Shown here piece by piece: positions 18,524 through 28,273 of a DNA stretch of 64,000 bases. The translations under genes and the position numbers were made by a program. The stretch is from Paulinella micropora (taxonomy: Eukaryota > Cercozoa > Imbricatea > Euglyphida > Paulinellidae). The notes under the pieces are model-generated. The model was not told the origin of the DNA. It ran no database searches and worked only from the letters and a program-made list of their open reading frames with translations. Location: contig WBZZ01001363.1 of the NCBI GenBank assembly GCA_019918135.1, positions 27,501 through 91,500 on the forward strand, given 5' to 3'. Position 1 is the first letter of the stretch, and the number at the start of each line of letters is the position of its first letter.

Positions 18524-18829
18524 GCTAGGAAGGAAGGGAGGAGGGGGGGGGGGGGGGAGTTTCTTAGTTTATACTAATGCAGCTATCATTCGGTTTAGTC
18601 TCCAGCCCCCCCCCCCCCTCTGCCCTTGTTTTTCCCACAGCCCCACGCGAGGGTGTGGTGAAAGGGGGGGGGGGGGGGCGGGAGGGGGGGTGGAGAGAGA
18701 GGCTTTTTCGGCGCTTCTGCCGCCCGCTTCACGCAAAGCGCTTTTGTGTACAGGTGTGTGTGTGTGTGCATGTGTGTAAACAGGTGTTAAAGAAAGAGGT
18801 GAACGTGTTCGAGACGGCAAGGACCGCTG
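18524..18829. promoter_or_regulatory. Divergent promoter spacer with two G-runs and GT repeat
   Basis: 306 bases between divergent starts: G-run 18,542-18,558, C-run near 18,607-18,618, G-run 18,665-18,678, a GTGTGTGTGTGTGCATGTGTG stretch near 18,752-18,775 and a purine-rich leader before the ATG at 18,830. Confidence 0.5.
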
Positions 18830-20158
18830 ATGGATTCGGTTGGTTTGCAGCTACAGACACTGTTGAATGTCCTCGAGAAAGCAAGTTTGGTGTGCCAGCG
18901 TTGTCAGATAAAAATCAAAGCCGTTCAAAACTACAAGCACAGCCCTCCTGCCGCTCAACAACGCTGGCTCGTAGAATGGAAGGAGCGGCAGGTCAAGAGG
19001 CAAGAGGATAAGCAGGCTGCTAGCAGTGCGCCCTCCCGAGCTCCTGTACTACGATGGGCCGCGTCTTCCGCGGCCCATCGCGGAAGGCTCGCCGTGCGGG
19101 TACCCATCGAAAGTCTAGATGCTAAGAGGTGGGCTAAAATAGCGTGGACGTCGTCCTTGTCGCCACCCCGTGACAGCGGGCTGCCCAGATTGCATACTTT
19201 GGAGATGGAGAACGTGACGTATGCCTTTGTGCAATGCCCCAGCCTGCCCGTGCTAGTGAAAAGGGCGGCGCTGCAACAGTACATGCACTTGGCTACGGGT
19301 TGCACGCCCGCGGTGGGCTGTCTCTTGTGGGTGAAGGGGAAAAAAAAGATGCCGGGTGACGACGACGAGTTCTGGCTTTGCAGTGAATGGGCAGGCGTAG
19401 AGATAGGCAAGGATAATGGAAGGGCACAGGCGGGGCGGGGGGCCGCGCTGGCAGCCCTGGTGGAGCGCCTGGCCCTGGGGTGCTGTGACAACCTGCTGCT
19501 TTCGAAGCTCGGGCCTAGTTCGCTGTGCTGGAGCGAGCGACTGCAACAGTACCTGTTGTCCCACTCGGGGCTCGCGCACGCGCAAGAGCTGGCGATCTCG
19601 CGTACGACGACGCGTGTGGAGAGGTTGCTGTGCCAGCGAGCGTGCACGTTATCAAACCTGCTGGTGCTGGCCGCGCTGTTCAGAGCGCTGCGTAGCGAAA
19701 CGGCGCTGTGTCGGGCGGGGCTAGCGGCCGTTGCCGAGCAAATAGAGACGCTTGCGCAGGAGCCAGTGCTCAGCCTGGCTAGAAGTTGGTGGCCACCGTC
19801 GGTGCCGGGCGCAAGCTCTAATTTTGACGACTACCTGCAAGTTGTCAGGAAGAGCAAGACCCCGGCGCGCGTCACGCCTACGCCCGCGCCTCTGCTACTA
19901 CTGCCGACCACTACTACCCCGTCACCGACGATCCCCGCGGTGGTCCTGCAGGCGGCGGGCTTGGCGCACCACATGCAGGTTGGCAAGCCGCTGCCTGAAC
20001 TTATGACAGCGTCGGCACAAGAATCTCCGTGGCAACAGTTGGGGGGGCGCGGGTACTGGGAGGCGAGCTGTGGGGACAAAAATGGGCCAGGCGACAAGTA
20101 CGGTTGTTTGTATTCGGAAAGCTGCCAAAAAGAAATGGTTTCAAAACTTTCTAGCTAG
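18830..20158 (+). CDS. Hypothetical Ala/Leu-rich protein
   Basis: A 442-residue open frame starting at ATG 18,830. It has a short helical start with CQRCQIK (one CxxC), a basic linker, a globular middle (LHTLEMENVTYAFVQCP, GCLLWVKGKKKMPGDDDEFWL), a helical Leu/Ala-rich part and a Pro/Thr-rich tail. I see no known domain. A 29-base perfect palindrome (about 19,053-19,080, GATGGGCCGCG and its complement) lies within the coding region. The last 90 bases overlap another frame, so the true end may be earlier. Confidence 0.6.
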   Translation: MDSVGLQLQTLLNVLEKASLVCQRCQIKIKAVQNYKHSPPAAQQRWLVEWKERQVKRQEDKQAASSAPSRAPVLRWAASSAAHRGRLAVRVPIESLDAKRWAKIAWTSSLSPPRDSGLPRLHTLEMENVTYAFVQCPSLPVLVKRAALQQYMHLATGCTPAVGCLLWVKGKKKMPGDDDEFWLCSEWAGVEIGKDNGRAQAGRGAALAALVERLALGCCDNLLLSKLGPSSLCWSERLQQYLLSHSGLAHAQELAISRTTTRVERLLCQRACTLSNLLVLAALFRALRSETALCRAGLAAVAEQIETLAQEPVLSLARSWWPPSVPGASSNFDDYLQVVRKSKTPARVTPTPAPLLLLPTTTTPSPTIPAVVLQAAGLAHHMQVGKPLPELMTASAQESPWQQLGGRGYWEASCGDKNGPGDKYGCLYSESCQKEMVSKLSS

Positions 20159-20460
20159 CCCGGAAACACAAATCAGTACGCTTCTGAATACGCGTAACGC
20201 CACAGCGATCCGGCTAAATACACGATATACAGCTGGTTGGAGCCAGGACGATGTAGAAAGGGTACAAACGTTCCTTGGGAAACTAAACAAAAAGAACACA
20301 TCGAATCCGAACAACAACATTAACCCCATGGAATATCTCAATATCCTACGCAACAGTCTCAAGCCTAAGACAGACGGAACGTGCAAAATGTGGGGTTGCG
20401 TACGCGAAGCGCTTGTGTGACTTTGTCGCTCGGTTCTTGTGGGCGGCGTTCCGCCTGTGC

Positions 20461-21240
20461 ATGTTTGAGTTGGGGCCCGAGATCATTACTTGGGACAGAG
20501 AGCGACGGCGCTTCTTTGTCTCTGGCACAGCGCGCTGGCTGCAGCGGCGCTGCGTAGCCAACGCGCTAAGTACGGAGCCGCGGGTGCGATCGTCCACCCT
20601 GAGGTTGTCGAACGCACTAGCACTCTTCCTGTGCTTCTACGGGAGCCGGCTGCGAGACCGGACTTGCGTGCTGCGGCCCGCGCAGAGCTGGGCGCTGGCG
20701 GTGTGCCAAGAACTGCGGCTGTGCGCGGAGGAGGCGCCTGCGCAGTGGCTGGACGGGCTAACGTTTCGCCACTGCGCGTTGCGGCAGCGTCAGGAGCCGT
20801 TGCCAGCACCCGCCGTGCAGCTTGGCCGCTGGTGGTATTACTTGTTGAGTTCGAAGACGAGCGCGAGCGAGGCGCTGGGGCGCGCGTTCCGCTACCTGTC
20901 CAACCTAGGCAGCGAGGCTAGTTTTGCGCACGTCCCCCCGGAGTTGCGCGGACTTTTTTTCGACGACAGCAAGGCGCCGGCCGGGTACTTTCTCTTAGTC
21001 CACGACCCCCCCAACCAGGTCTCGGCGCGCCGCCGCCTGTCGGAGGAACTGATCAGTTGCTTCGTAGTCTGGGTCTGTCTGCTGCTGCTGGAGGTAGTAC
21101 GCGACTCACTGCAGGGCCCCGGGGGAGCGTACCTGCAGGTGCGAGTAGGCGCCCCCCGGGACCCTGAGCTCCTGGGCGAGCCGGAACTTCACGGCCCAGG
21201 GAAACCAGACCCCCCACCCCGCAAGGAGAACCTGTTCCCG
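20461..21240 (+). CDS. Hypothetical protein upstream of the methyltransferase
   Basis: An open frame with coding-like composition from about 20,380. The first ATG is at 20,461 (MFELGPEIITWDRERRRFFV). It has Arg/Leu-rich helices, a Trp/Tyr patch (GRWWYYLLSS), a hydrophobic segment near 21,055-21,100 (CFVVWVCLLLLEVV) that may cross a membrane, and a Pro-rich end (PGKPDPPPRKENLFP). The frame stays open to 21,396 but there overlaps the RanBP2/methyltransferase frame, so I end it at about 21,240. It may be the front part of the same gene. A small frame at 20,070-20,420 upstream is uncertain. Confidence 0.4.
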
Positions 21241-21250
21241 GCGGGGTGTC

Positions 21251-22153
21251 TTGGGCGACACGTGGGACTGCCCCAACTGTACGTTGGAGGGGAACATTTT
21301 CTCGGCGTCCGTGTGCGCCGTGTGCAGAGGCGCCAACCCCTACGTGCTGTGCCTTCCCGGCAAGACGAACGAGCCGAGCTTGTGTGCGCAGGCTAAGGGA
21401 CTGCTGCTTTTTTATCGCCAGGCACAGGGAGCGATTGGGGACGGGCTGGCTTCGCCGCTGGGCAAGGAGGCGGCGGCCTCGACCGTCATGATCAGGCGCT
21501 CTTCGCCCTGCGCGCGCAACCAGGAAGAGTCCGGTACACAGGGCACGGCACAGCCCCTCTTGTACGCGCTGCTGGATTACTACTTACAAAAAGAAAAAAA
21601 CGAGCTGATCTTTCTGGACGCTGGGGCCGGAGAGGGGCACGCGGTCAATATCGCGGGCGTGATGGGCTTTCGGGCAGTGTACGGCTTTGACTCCGGGGAC
21701 TTTGCAGCAACCCAGACCACCGCCTGGAGCTCGATGCTCTCTAGGCTGCAAGGTGTGCTGGCCCGGGCAACGCGACCGCGGGTCTTCTGGGGCACAGACT
21801 GCCGCGAGGGCTTCACCTTGGCCAAGATTCTACCCGACGACGGGCCGGCACAGGGCGCTGCCTGTTTTGGTATTGCACTTCTCAGCTTCTACGCAGGCTG
21901 GAAATCGCCGCACAAGAAAATTCTGTTAAATTTAATACAAAAGGACCTGCGCGTGCACTACGCTTTTTTAATCGATCGGCACTGGGACTTTGTGAAGCTG
22001 CAGGTCCCCGAAGTCCTGTCAGACTTTGTACTAGAGTGCCACGCGCCAGTGTCCATGGCGGGCCCCACTGCCGAAACTTTTTGTATGCTGGTGTTTAAAC
22101 GGCACAGAGCCAAATCCCCTGGCTTCCCTGCTCGGCCCGCGCGGCGGAGCTAA
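21251..22153 (+). CDS. RanBP2-type zinc finger plus SAM-dependent methyltransferase
   Basis: About 300 residues. It opens with a RanBP2-type zinc finger (WDCPNC...N...CAVC, residues about 5-28). Then comes a class I methyltransferase core with motif I FLDAGAGEGHAV, a following acidic strand VYGFDSGD, and a later strand-turn series (CFGIALLSFYAG, HYAFLIDRHWDFV). Motif I next to a Phe-Asp turn recalls DOT1-like enzymes, but I cannot fix the substrate. RanBP2 fingers bind ubiquitin or RNA, so this fusion suggests a targeted RNA, protein or chromatin methylation role (inference). No ATG stands at the beginning; the frame is open upstream, so it may be fused to the preceding gene. Confidence 0.65.
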   Translation: MGDTWDCPNCTLEGNIFSASVCAVCRGANPYVLCLPGKTNEPSLCAQAKGLLLFYRQAQGAIGDGLASPLGKEAAASTVMIRRSSPCARNQEESGTQGTAQPLLYALLDYYLQKEKNELIFLDAGAGEGHAVNIAGVMGFRAVYGFDSGDFAATQTTAWSSMLSRLQGVLARATRPRVFWGTDCREGFTLAKILPDDGPAQGAACFGIALLSFYAGWKSPHKKILLNLIQKDLRVHYAFLIDRHWDFVKLQVPEVLSDFVLECHAPVSMAGPTAETFCMLVFKRHRAKSPGFPARPARRS

Positions 22154-22351
22154 CCACTCTCTCTCTCTCTCCCTTCCCGACCTTTCTTCCCCCTTTTCCT
22201 CTCTCGTTCCACGCCAGTCCTCCGTAACTTTGTCTTGTTGTTTTTTGTTTTGTTGGTGGTAATATTAGTAATAATAATTAAAAAAAGAAAGACACAGAAA
22301 AAGAAGCGCAGCTGCCTTGTTCTTCTGTATGCACTCGGCCGGACTTTGGCT

Positions 22352-23656
22352 ATGCGCGGCTTCTTTACTGTAGGGCACGGTTTAGTAGGCGTCCTCGCCT
22401 TTGCGTGCGGCTTGGCCTGGCTGTCAGGCCTGCAGTTGATTGGCGGGAAAGACAGCCGCTGGAGCGAGACAGCCCTGTTCACGCTGCCGCGGATATGGGT
22501 GTGGCACTTGGCGCACGGGGTCGCGCTCATACTCCTGTGCGAAAAGGGAGTAGAGCCCCCGCTAGCGTACCATGCCACGCTGTTCCCGCTAGCCTGGCAC
22601 GTCTGGCTTGAATGTCTAGAACGCTACCCGACTGGTTTGGCGTACTTGGGTCAAGACACGCCCTCGCACTCGCGTTCCCTGCGCCTTGTCCTGTGTGTCG
22701 TCTGTACGGGTGTTTCCCTCGTCCCCGGGCTGAGCTGGCCAGCAGAGGCTTTTTTGCTACAAGCACAGCTCTACGGCGGCTGGCTGCTGCTTCGCGCCAA
22801 CCTGCAAATACGCCAGCTAGGGCTGGTGCTGGCCCGCCGCCGCCGTCAACAGGTTGCAGAGGAGGTCGCCGGGGAGGCTACGGGGGTGCTGGGGGGAGAG
22901 GTACAGCCCTGCCCCCCACGGTGGGGAACCATGTCGTCGAGGCTTAGGTGCCTCCGACAGGTGACGTTGCTGGGCGCTGTACTCTGCGCGGCTTACCTGG
23001 CAGTCTGGCTGCGGCTCTCGCTGTCCGCACGTCGGCCTCTACGGACAGCGCAGCTGTCCCTGTGGGCTTTTGCCCTGGGCGTTTTGGCAGCTCTCGTACC
23101 AACCGGCTGGGCCCATCTGGTAGCTATGCAGATGTCGCAGGCCTCCTGCGGCGCCTGTTCCTGCAAACTCTTGCTACCAGACGCCCAGGCGACGGTTCCT
23201 GGTCCTGAACAGCCGCCGAATACAGAGGCCACCGGCGGCCACGCAGCGGTGCAGCCGTCGATACAAGAAGAAGAAACAAAAGAAAAGGAACGAGGTGAAG
23301 AATGGAGTCGGTCCCCGCCGCGAGGTATGTACAACGGCGTTGGAGCGCTCAGCCGGTTAGTCAACCCCAAGCTGAACTTGCAGCCAACGGAGAACCCTTC
23401 TATCACCACCGATAGCTTTCCTCGGCACAAATACCACCTGCGCATGGCTCCCAGCCCCAATCTCACACCGGCTCGCACGTCTCCTCTGCCACCTATTGTG
23501 TTTCCGAAAAACTATCTTTCCCGCTCATCACGCAGCAACGCTCTGGGAGAAAGAGAAGTTGAACCGCCTTGCTTGTCTATTCTCCGAGAAATACCAAGCC
23601 CGCTCGGGCGGGCTGTAGAAACAAAGTCAAGTCTAGAGGAAGCAAACCATTCTTGA
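22352..23656 (+). CDS. Multi-pass membrane protein with Pro/Ser-rich tail
   Basis: 434 residues from the ATG at 22,352; the open frame extends upstream but without an ATG. Hydrophobic segments fall near residues 5-25 (GHGLVGVLAFACGLAWLSG), 45-65, 110-135 (VLCVVCTGVSLVPGLSWP), 210-235 (LLGAVLCAAYLAVWL) and 245-270. A short CGACSC cluster follows, then a hydrophilic Glu/Lys-rich and Pro/Ser-rich cytoplasmic-type tail. The layout suggests five or so membrane spans. I cannot name the family. The 3' end carries a hairpin around AATAAA, and a single AGCCCGC/GCGGGCT hairpin lies in the last codons (23,597-23,614). Confidence 0.65.
   Translation: MRGFFTVGHGLVGVLAFACGLAWLSGLQLIGGKDSRWSETALFTLPRIWVWHLAHGVALILLCEKGVEPPLAYHATLFPLAWHVWLECLERYPTGLAYLGQDTPSHSRSLRLVLCVVCTGVSLVPGLSWPAEAFLLQAQLYGGWLLLRANLQIRQLGLVLARRRRQQVAEEVAGEATGVLGGEVQPCPPRWGTMSSRLRCLRQVTLLGAVLCAAYLAVWLRLSLSARRPLRTAQLSLWAFALGVLAALVPTGWAHLVAMQMSQASCGACSCKLLLPDAQATVPGPEQPPNTEATGGHAAVQPSIQEEETKEKERGEEWSRSPPRGMYNGVGALSRLVNPKLNLQPTENPSITTDSFPRHKYHLRMAPSPNLTPARTSPLPPIVFPKNYLSRSSRSNALGEREVEPPCLSILREIPSPLGRAVETKSSLEEANHS
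23597..23614. repeat. Lone GC hairpin related to copies A-E
   Basis: AGCCCGCTCGGGCGGGCT matches the first hairpin of the double-hairpin elements, but the second palindrome is absent. Confidence 0.5.
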
Positions 23657-23687
23657 AAACACAACAGAAATGTCACCGGTCTTAGAC

Positions 23688-23706
23688 ACCGCTTTTAATA
23701 AAAAGC
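23688..23706 (+). terminator. Hairpin overlapping AATAAA
   Basis: CGCTTTTAATAAAAAGC forms a GCTTTT/AAAAGC stem with the polyadenylation-type signal in the loop, about 35 bases after the membrane-protein stop. Confidence 0.55.
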
Positions 23707-24009
23707 AAAAGTTTTTGAAGCTAAACCTGTATTCACTCTTGCAAAAGAGTTTTGAGACTTTTTTGCTGAGCTCGACTCAGCCAGCAGGGGCATGAATAAA
23801 TAAAGAAAGAAGATCGACGTGTTTTTTTACCACCCCCTCTCCCCCAAGAAACTTCTTCCCCCTTTCCCTCCTCCCTGTCGTCCGCTCCCCTCCCCCCTTC
23901 CCCCTACCCCTCTCCTCCCTCGTCCCTCCTTTGTTCTCTCTCTCTCCGTTTTTCTCCCCCCTTTCACAACTCCTGTCTCTCTAACACACAGGAAGCACGG
24001 CTTTCGCCC

Positions 24010-24267
24010 ATGGCCGAGGAATTTGCAGAGCTGCGCAAGCTCAACGAGGAAGTCGTCCGCGCTTTGTCGCACCACACGAGTTTGTGTCCTTGGCTGCAAG
24101 CAAAAGAGAGACAACTCGAGAAACAGTTTTGGCCTTTACGGCTAGAGGTACAAAGAAAGAATCCGGAATTGGCGGAGGATATCCTCCAAACTCTCGCTAG
24201 AGGAAGAAAAGGAATTATATTTAATAATAAACTCAAGCTATGGCCCTCTCGGTTACAGAAGGAATAG
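24010..24267 (+). CDS. Small coiled-coil protein
   Basis: An 85-residue whole frame from an ATG 18 bases after a CACACAGG leader motif. It is a charged helix (EEFAELRKLNEEVVRAL, later ERQLEKQFWPLRLEVQRK), ending KLWPSRLQKE. Function is unknown. Its stop overlaps by 15 bases the stop of the convergent minus-strand gene. Confidence 0.55.
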   Translation: MAEEFAELRKLNEEVVRALSHHTSLCPWLQAKERQLEKQFWPLRLEVQRKNPELAEDILQTLARGRKGIIFNNKLKLWPSRLQKE

Positions 24268-25267
24268 CCGGCCAAATTCCCCCTTGGACCAATCTTTCAG
24301 GGCCTCCTCGTAATCTTTCCAACAAACCTTCCGCGAATGCGCCAACGATTTCCCCCATTTCTGGCAGACGCGTCTGATATCCTCCTCCGCAGGCAAGTTG
24401 GGTGTTCCATGCCTGACAACCGATTTTCGGGCTTATACAAAAAAAGAGCCATCTCCTTCTTCCCCGACGGAGGAGTTTGCGTCTCCGTCCTCTGTACCCA
24501 CACTGCCAGATTCTGGACGGATTTGTTAAGCTCTAACCGGTTGAATATGAAATTCCCGTGCGTACTTATCCACGCATTACAATAATCCGTGTTCGAGCCT
24601 TCCAGGATTTTTTTGATGGCCTCTTTCCTGCAGGGGCGAATGACGATGCCCGGCGAAGGCTGTGTCTGCTTCCGGCCGTGTCAGAGTCCTGCAGCTTGTC
24701 AAAGGAGAACCGTTTCCGGACCTGCTTCAGCAAAGACAAGTAACTGTTCGCTTCCTTGGGGTACGTGCTGGCTAGCTGCGCCAGTGTAATCTCTACGGTC
24801 CGTAACACCGTTTCCCGCGTGGCGGTCTTGCTCAAGTACACAGGCTCCGCCGTGGGCTGAGACGTCTCTAGCCTGAGCGTGCCTACCGCTGGATGCCGCC
24901 GACGATGCTCGCCGTCCCTCCAGCACGCTTCCTCCGCAACCTCACGCAGCACATGGAACTTAAGGCCATGCTTGCTCGCGTACTCTCCCGCAACGAGCAG
25001 AGCTGTAAGCATAGCGCGCGGCATCACCGAACACACCAGCACTCGTGGTTTGGGGTTTAGTTGCTGCAGATTCTGTGCATCGTGTAGCTCTGGCCTTTGC
25101 AGCACGTTGACCCAAGGCACCGCGGAACTCATGAATGCGTCGCCCAGCACCGGGTCGTGTCTCAGACTGTGTATGTTTGTCGTGACCAAGAGGTGCCGAA
25201 TGTAGTACAGATGACACTTTTTCACCTCGCGCACCCGGTCGGCCAGCCTTTCTTGTGCTACTTGCAT
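24253..25267 (-). pseudogene. Unknown protein, fossil with about three breaks
   Basis: Begins at ATG 25,267 (MQVAQERLADRVREVKK); the main open part runs to 24,566, followed by coding-like pieces to 24,253. Recognisable patches are VPWVNVLQRPELHD, a Rossmann-like RVLVCSVMPRAMLTALLVAGEY strand-helix unit, and near the end an EEDIRRVCQKWGKSL helix. It resembles no family I know. It faces a G-run/C-run spacer on its 5' side. Confidence 0.5.
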
Positions 25268-25420
25268 GCGTCTTTCTCTCTCTTTTCTTCTGTTTCTTAA
25301 TCTATATCTCTTTGAATCAGTGCAGAGAGAGGGGGGGGGGGGAGAAAGACTTTTTCTCTCTTTTCTGGGGGGTGGGGAGGGGGGAGGGGGGGGGGGACGG
25401 CTCTACTGTAACCAAGCAAC
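25268..25420. promoter_or_regulatory. Purine-rich G-run spacer
   Basis: CTCTCTTTTC-rich stretch, then GAGAGAGG(G)n at 25,326-25,343 and a second G-run at 25,386-25,396, upstream of the minus-strand start at 25,267. Confidence 0.45.
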
Positions 25421-25780
25421 CTACTGGTCTTCTTCAGCAGATGAATTATAGACGGGGGTTTCGACGCCCCGTCGTGTTTTATGCGAGGCGCCGTTGACTG
25501 CACCAGCGCTGGAAAACGTGTTTAGCCATGGTGGGAATTTTGCCCCTTGTTTTTTCATCACAAAGCTTTCTAACGATGCCCCTTTTAGTAGCTTCCCAAT
25601 GTTAGGTTTTCTTTGGACGTAACGAACAATGGCAGCTTCAATGCCTTTGTAAACCTGACTGTTTGAATCAGCTCTGTTTGCGCTGGCAAAGACATGGACA
25701 TACTCTATGGTTGCATGTGATATAACAGTATCTCCTGACTTCTCGTCACCCTCTTTTGTTTCTTTTATTGATAGAAGCAA
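25421..25780 (-). CDS. Hypothetical 119-residue protein
   Basis: A whole frame, MLLSIKETKEGDEKSGD..., with an alpha/beta middle (HATIEYVHVFASANR, VYKGIEAAIVRYVQRK) and a polar tail ending EEDQ. No known domain. It is divergent from the membrane/coiled-coil gene at 25,950, with a G/C-run spacer between. Confidence 0.5.
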   Translation of the reverse strand: MLLSIKETKEGDEKSGDTVISHATIEYVHVFASANRADSNSQVYKGIEAAIVRYVQRKPNIGKLLKGASLESFVMKKQGAKFPPWLNTFSSAGAVNGASHKTRRGVETPVYNSSAEEDQ

Positions 25781-25949
25781 GGTTACATGACAAGTGAGGT
25801 AAGGGGGGGGGAGAGGAGAGATGGAAAAAAGGGGAGGGGGGGGCGCAAAAAACGGACATCCCCCCCCCCCCTTTCCCTCTTTCGTGCCCTCCTTTTTCTT
25901 TCGGTCACTCTCTGTACAATTCTATTCGCGGCACGTGAAAGATATAAAA
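25781..25949. promoter_or_regulatory. Divergent promoter spacer with G- and C-runs
   Basis: GGGGGGGGGAGAGGAGAG at 25,803-25,820, another G-run near 25,836-25,843, a C-run 25,860-25,871, a CTCTCT tract, and GATATAAAA just before the plus-strand ATG. Confidence 0.5.
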
Positions 25950-26393
25950 ATGTGGCCCGACCCCCCGCTGAACTTGGACCTGCGTGGAATAGAGCCGCTT
26001 AGTTTTGCGTTCTTGTGGCCCCTGGCAATAGGACTAGGATGTCTGTGCCTAAGTCTGTCGCGTGGCCGACGGCTACAGCCTCAGGCAATGCCCAACAGAG
26101 CCGCCGTCGTGCAGCAACAACAGCCGGAAGACGAGGGGGATGTACGTCAGCAGCAGCTAGCACGCGCAAAAGTTGACAGTGCACGTACGGAGAGGCTTTA
26201 CAAACAGCGGCTCGAGCGCGCACGGGCTCACAGCGCAAGGATCGAAAAGATGTACCAGCGACAGCTGCGCCGAAACTACCTACTGTTGACCCAGACGCTA
26301 GCAAGGTTGCAGGAGGCAATACCCGCGTTGGAACACGCGCAGGAAAACGCAAGGCTCCTAGAGCGCGATGAGGACTTGGCTCCGTTGTTGTAA
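25950..26393 (+). CDS. Single-pass membrane protein with coiled coil
   Basis: 147 residues from the ATG at 25,950, the first after GATATAAAA; the open frame begins earlier, in low-complexity spacer. One hydrophobic segment (LSFAFLWPLAIGLGCLCLSLS) is followed by a basic stop-transfer patch (RGRRLQPQ). Then comes a long Gln/Arg/Glu helix (QQQLARAKVDSARTERLYKQ and a near repeat RARAHSARIEKMYQRQ), and it ends in EDLAPLL. The helix contains two similar blocks of about 18 residues. Probably a tail-exposed oligomerising membrane protein; the family is unknown. Confidence 0.6.
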   Translation: MWPDPPLNLDLRGIEPLSFAFLWPLAIGLGCLCLSLSRGRRLQPQAMPNRAAVVQQQQPEDEGDVRQQQLARAKVDSARTERLYKQRLERARAHSARIEKMYQRQLRRNYLLLTQTLARLQEAIPALEHAQENARLLERDEDLAPLL

Positions 26394-26442
26394 GTGCGTC
26401 TGCTTGCAACTGACGACAAGAACCATAAAGTACCAACAATTT

Positions 26443-28006
26443 TTAATCCTTAAAAAACTTAGTTGTGCTTTTGTCGTATGGCTTCAATTCTGCGTAACTC
26501 ATGCATTGCAGCCGTTTTTGAAGCCGGGCTAATTTCCGGTGGAGGTGGCAACTCTTCACAGACTGTACAAATATTGTGCACAAAAAGGCCTGTAAGAAAA
26601 GCGCATGTACACAGGGGCCATTTAGGTCCTTGAGTTCAAGCGTTCCCCTTTCTGCAGCCGCTGCACACGTGCACTCGTCTAATGAAAGCAGCTTGGAATT
26701 AGTATAAACGATCCTGCCGCTATTCGGCGGCTGATGAGATTGCTCAACTGCAACGCTTTGTAATGCGGTTGTACACATGCTGGCAATTTCGAACAATCCC
26801 CTGTGACAAGTAGCCTCTGGCTGGAGCCCTGGCTTGATATTTGGCCTGTCACTAAATCTTTGATTGTAAGCATAGAGGTACTTAGTAGTCGGCATAATTT
26901 GTCATCCGTTGAAGAAGAGGGATTTATCGTCTCTGTTTATTTCTCCACATTTAGCAAACCTGCGTGCAGTTTGAAAGAGTTCTTGCAGATCATCCGTAGA
27001 TAAGTAAGATCTGGCACTGGCGTAAGCTCGAAGACGCAGCAGGCTTGGCATTGATAGTATGTTGCAGCTCAGGTCACACAAAGCACGCCCCGCGCGCGCG
27101 CGCCAGTGTTGGTACAAACTGGGCTGTTCGTTCTGCCTTGGTACTCGGCGCAGGCTTTGGAATAGCAAATACAAACCGTACAACGCAAAAGGCTCCCGGC
27201 ACAGCGCCTCCTGCCACTTAGCATTTGCTTCCCACGCTTGAAGTTTTGTATCGATAGTCTGTTGTATTGCAATTCACTCTTGTTGACGCTTATCTGCCTC
27301 TTTTTTGCTATCCTTCGCTTGGGCCGACATGGCAAAGCTCTTCCAACTGTACAGCTTTCGTATCGATGCGGCGAGATTCTGGGTTTCTTTTTCGGTAATC
27401 TGTTGTATTTCTTTTCCTACAGTAGGAGGGCTTCAATGTTTGCTATTTCTTGATCCAGAAGACCTTTAATGTTCTGGATGTTAATTCCGGTGTTATTTCC
27501 TTCTTCCTGCGGTTGTATTGCCTTAGCATCGAAAGCCTGCTTGAGCTTGAGCTTGAGGATAAGCTCGGGCGTCAGTAAATCTCCTACACGCAGCGCCGAC
27601 TTGCTGGTAAGAGCGGTGGGCACCGCCCGCACAAATAAAGGTACTCAAGCGAGGCCTTTGGCGGGGTGATGCAGGCGGTTGAAAGTTCCTTGGTGTTGTT
27701 GCGCAGGTGGTTGAGTATTGCAACAGCCCTTTGGCGCTTTTCGCTGAGCTCAGTAAGCCTGAGCGCTACCCCGTCGCGTGACCAGCGGTACACCTCGGCG
27801 GGCCGTACGCCCAGGCGCCATACCCACTCGTTAAGTTTCCACACTACATGTTCTCCGCCCGCTATGGCCTCTGCCTTGCCTGACCCTGCAGCAATGTCCT
27901 TTTTGAAATACGTCAGCAATTCCAAATAGCCACTCGACAAAATTGCCCCCGCACTTTCTGCCGCTGTGACACCTAACGTCCCGGCTTGCACCCGTGGCAA
28001 GTTCAT
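26443..28006 (-). pseudogene. Unknown protein, fossil with about four or five breaks
   Basis: Starts MNLPRVQAGTLGVTAAESAG at 28,006 and continues in several pieces to 26,443. Patches include AIAGGEHVVWKLNEWVWRLG, ALTSKSALRVGDLLTPELIL, STDDLQELFQTARRF and LSLDECTCAAAAERGTLELK. Without the breaks it would be one of the larger genes of the block. No domain is recognised. Its 5' side is a shared divergent spacer with the membrane-protein relic at 28,274. Confidence 0.45.
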
Positions 28007-28273
28007 GCCTTTTAAATATTAATAGCCCCCGCTTTTCTGGTTGGCCTCTTTTACTCCAAGCCCACCCCCCTCCCCCTTCCCCTTTCCCCCAACCCCCCCC
28101 CCCCCCCCATGACCCCCTTGCCGAGAAAGGGAAGAAGATAGGGGGGGGGGGCGGGCTGCGAACCAGCGCGGATTTTCTTGTCTATACCTTTTGCCCATAA
28201 CTAACAAAACCTTATTTTTTTGTGGTTATTTTGCTTTGGCTTCTTGTTGCGCACACAGAAAGACGACGCTACT
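28007..28273. promoter_or_regulatory. Divergent promoter spacer with C- and G-runs
   Basis: C/T-rich tract with a C-run near 28,086-28,098, G-run 28,141-28,150, then T-rich DNA and GCGCACACAGAAAG immediately before the ATG at 28,274. Confidence 0.5.
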
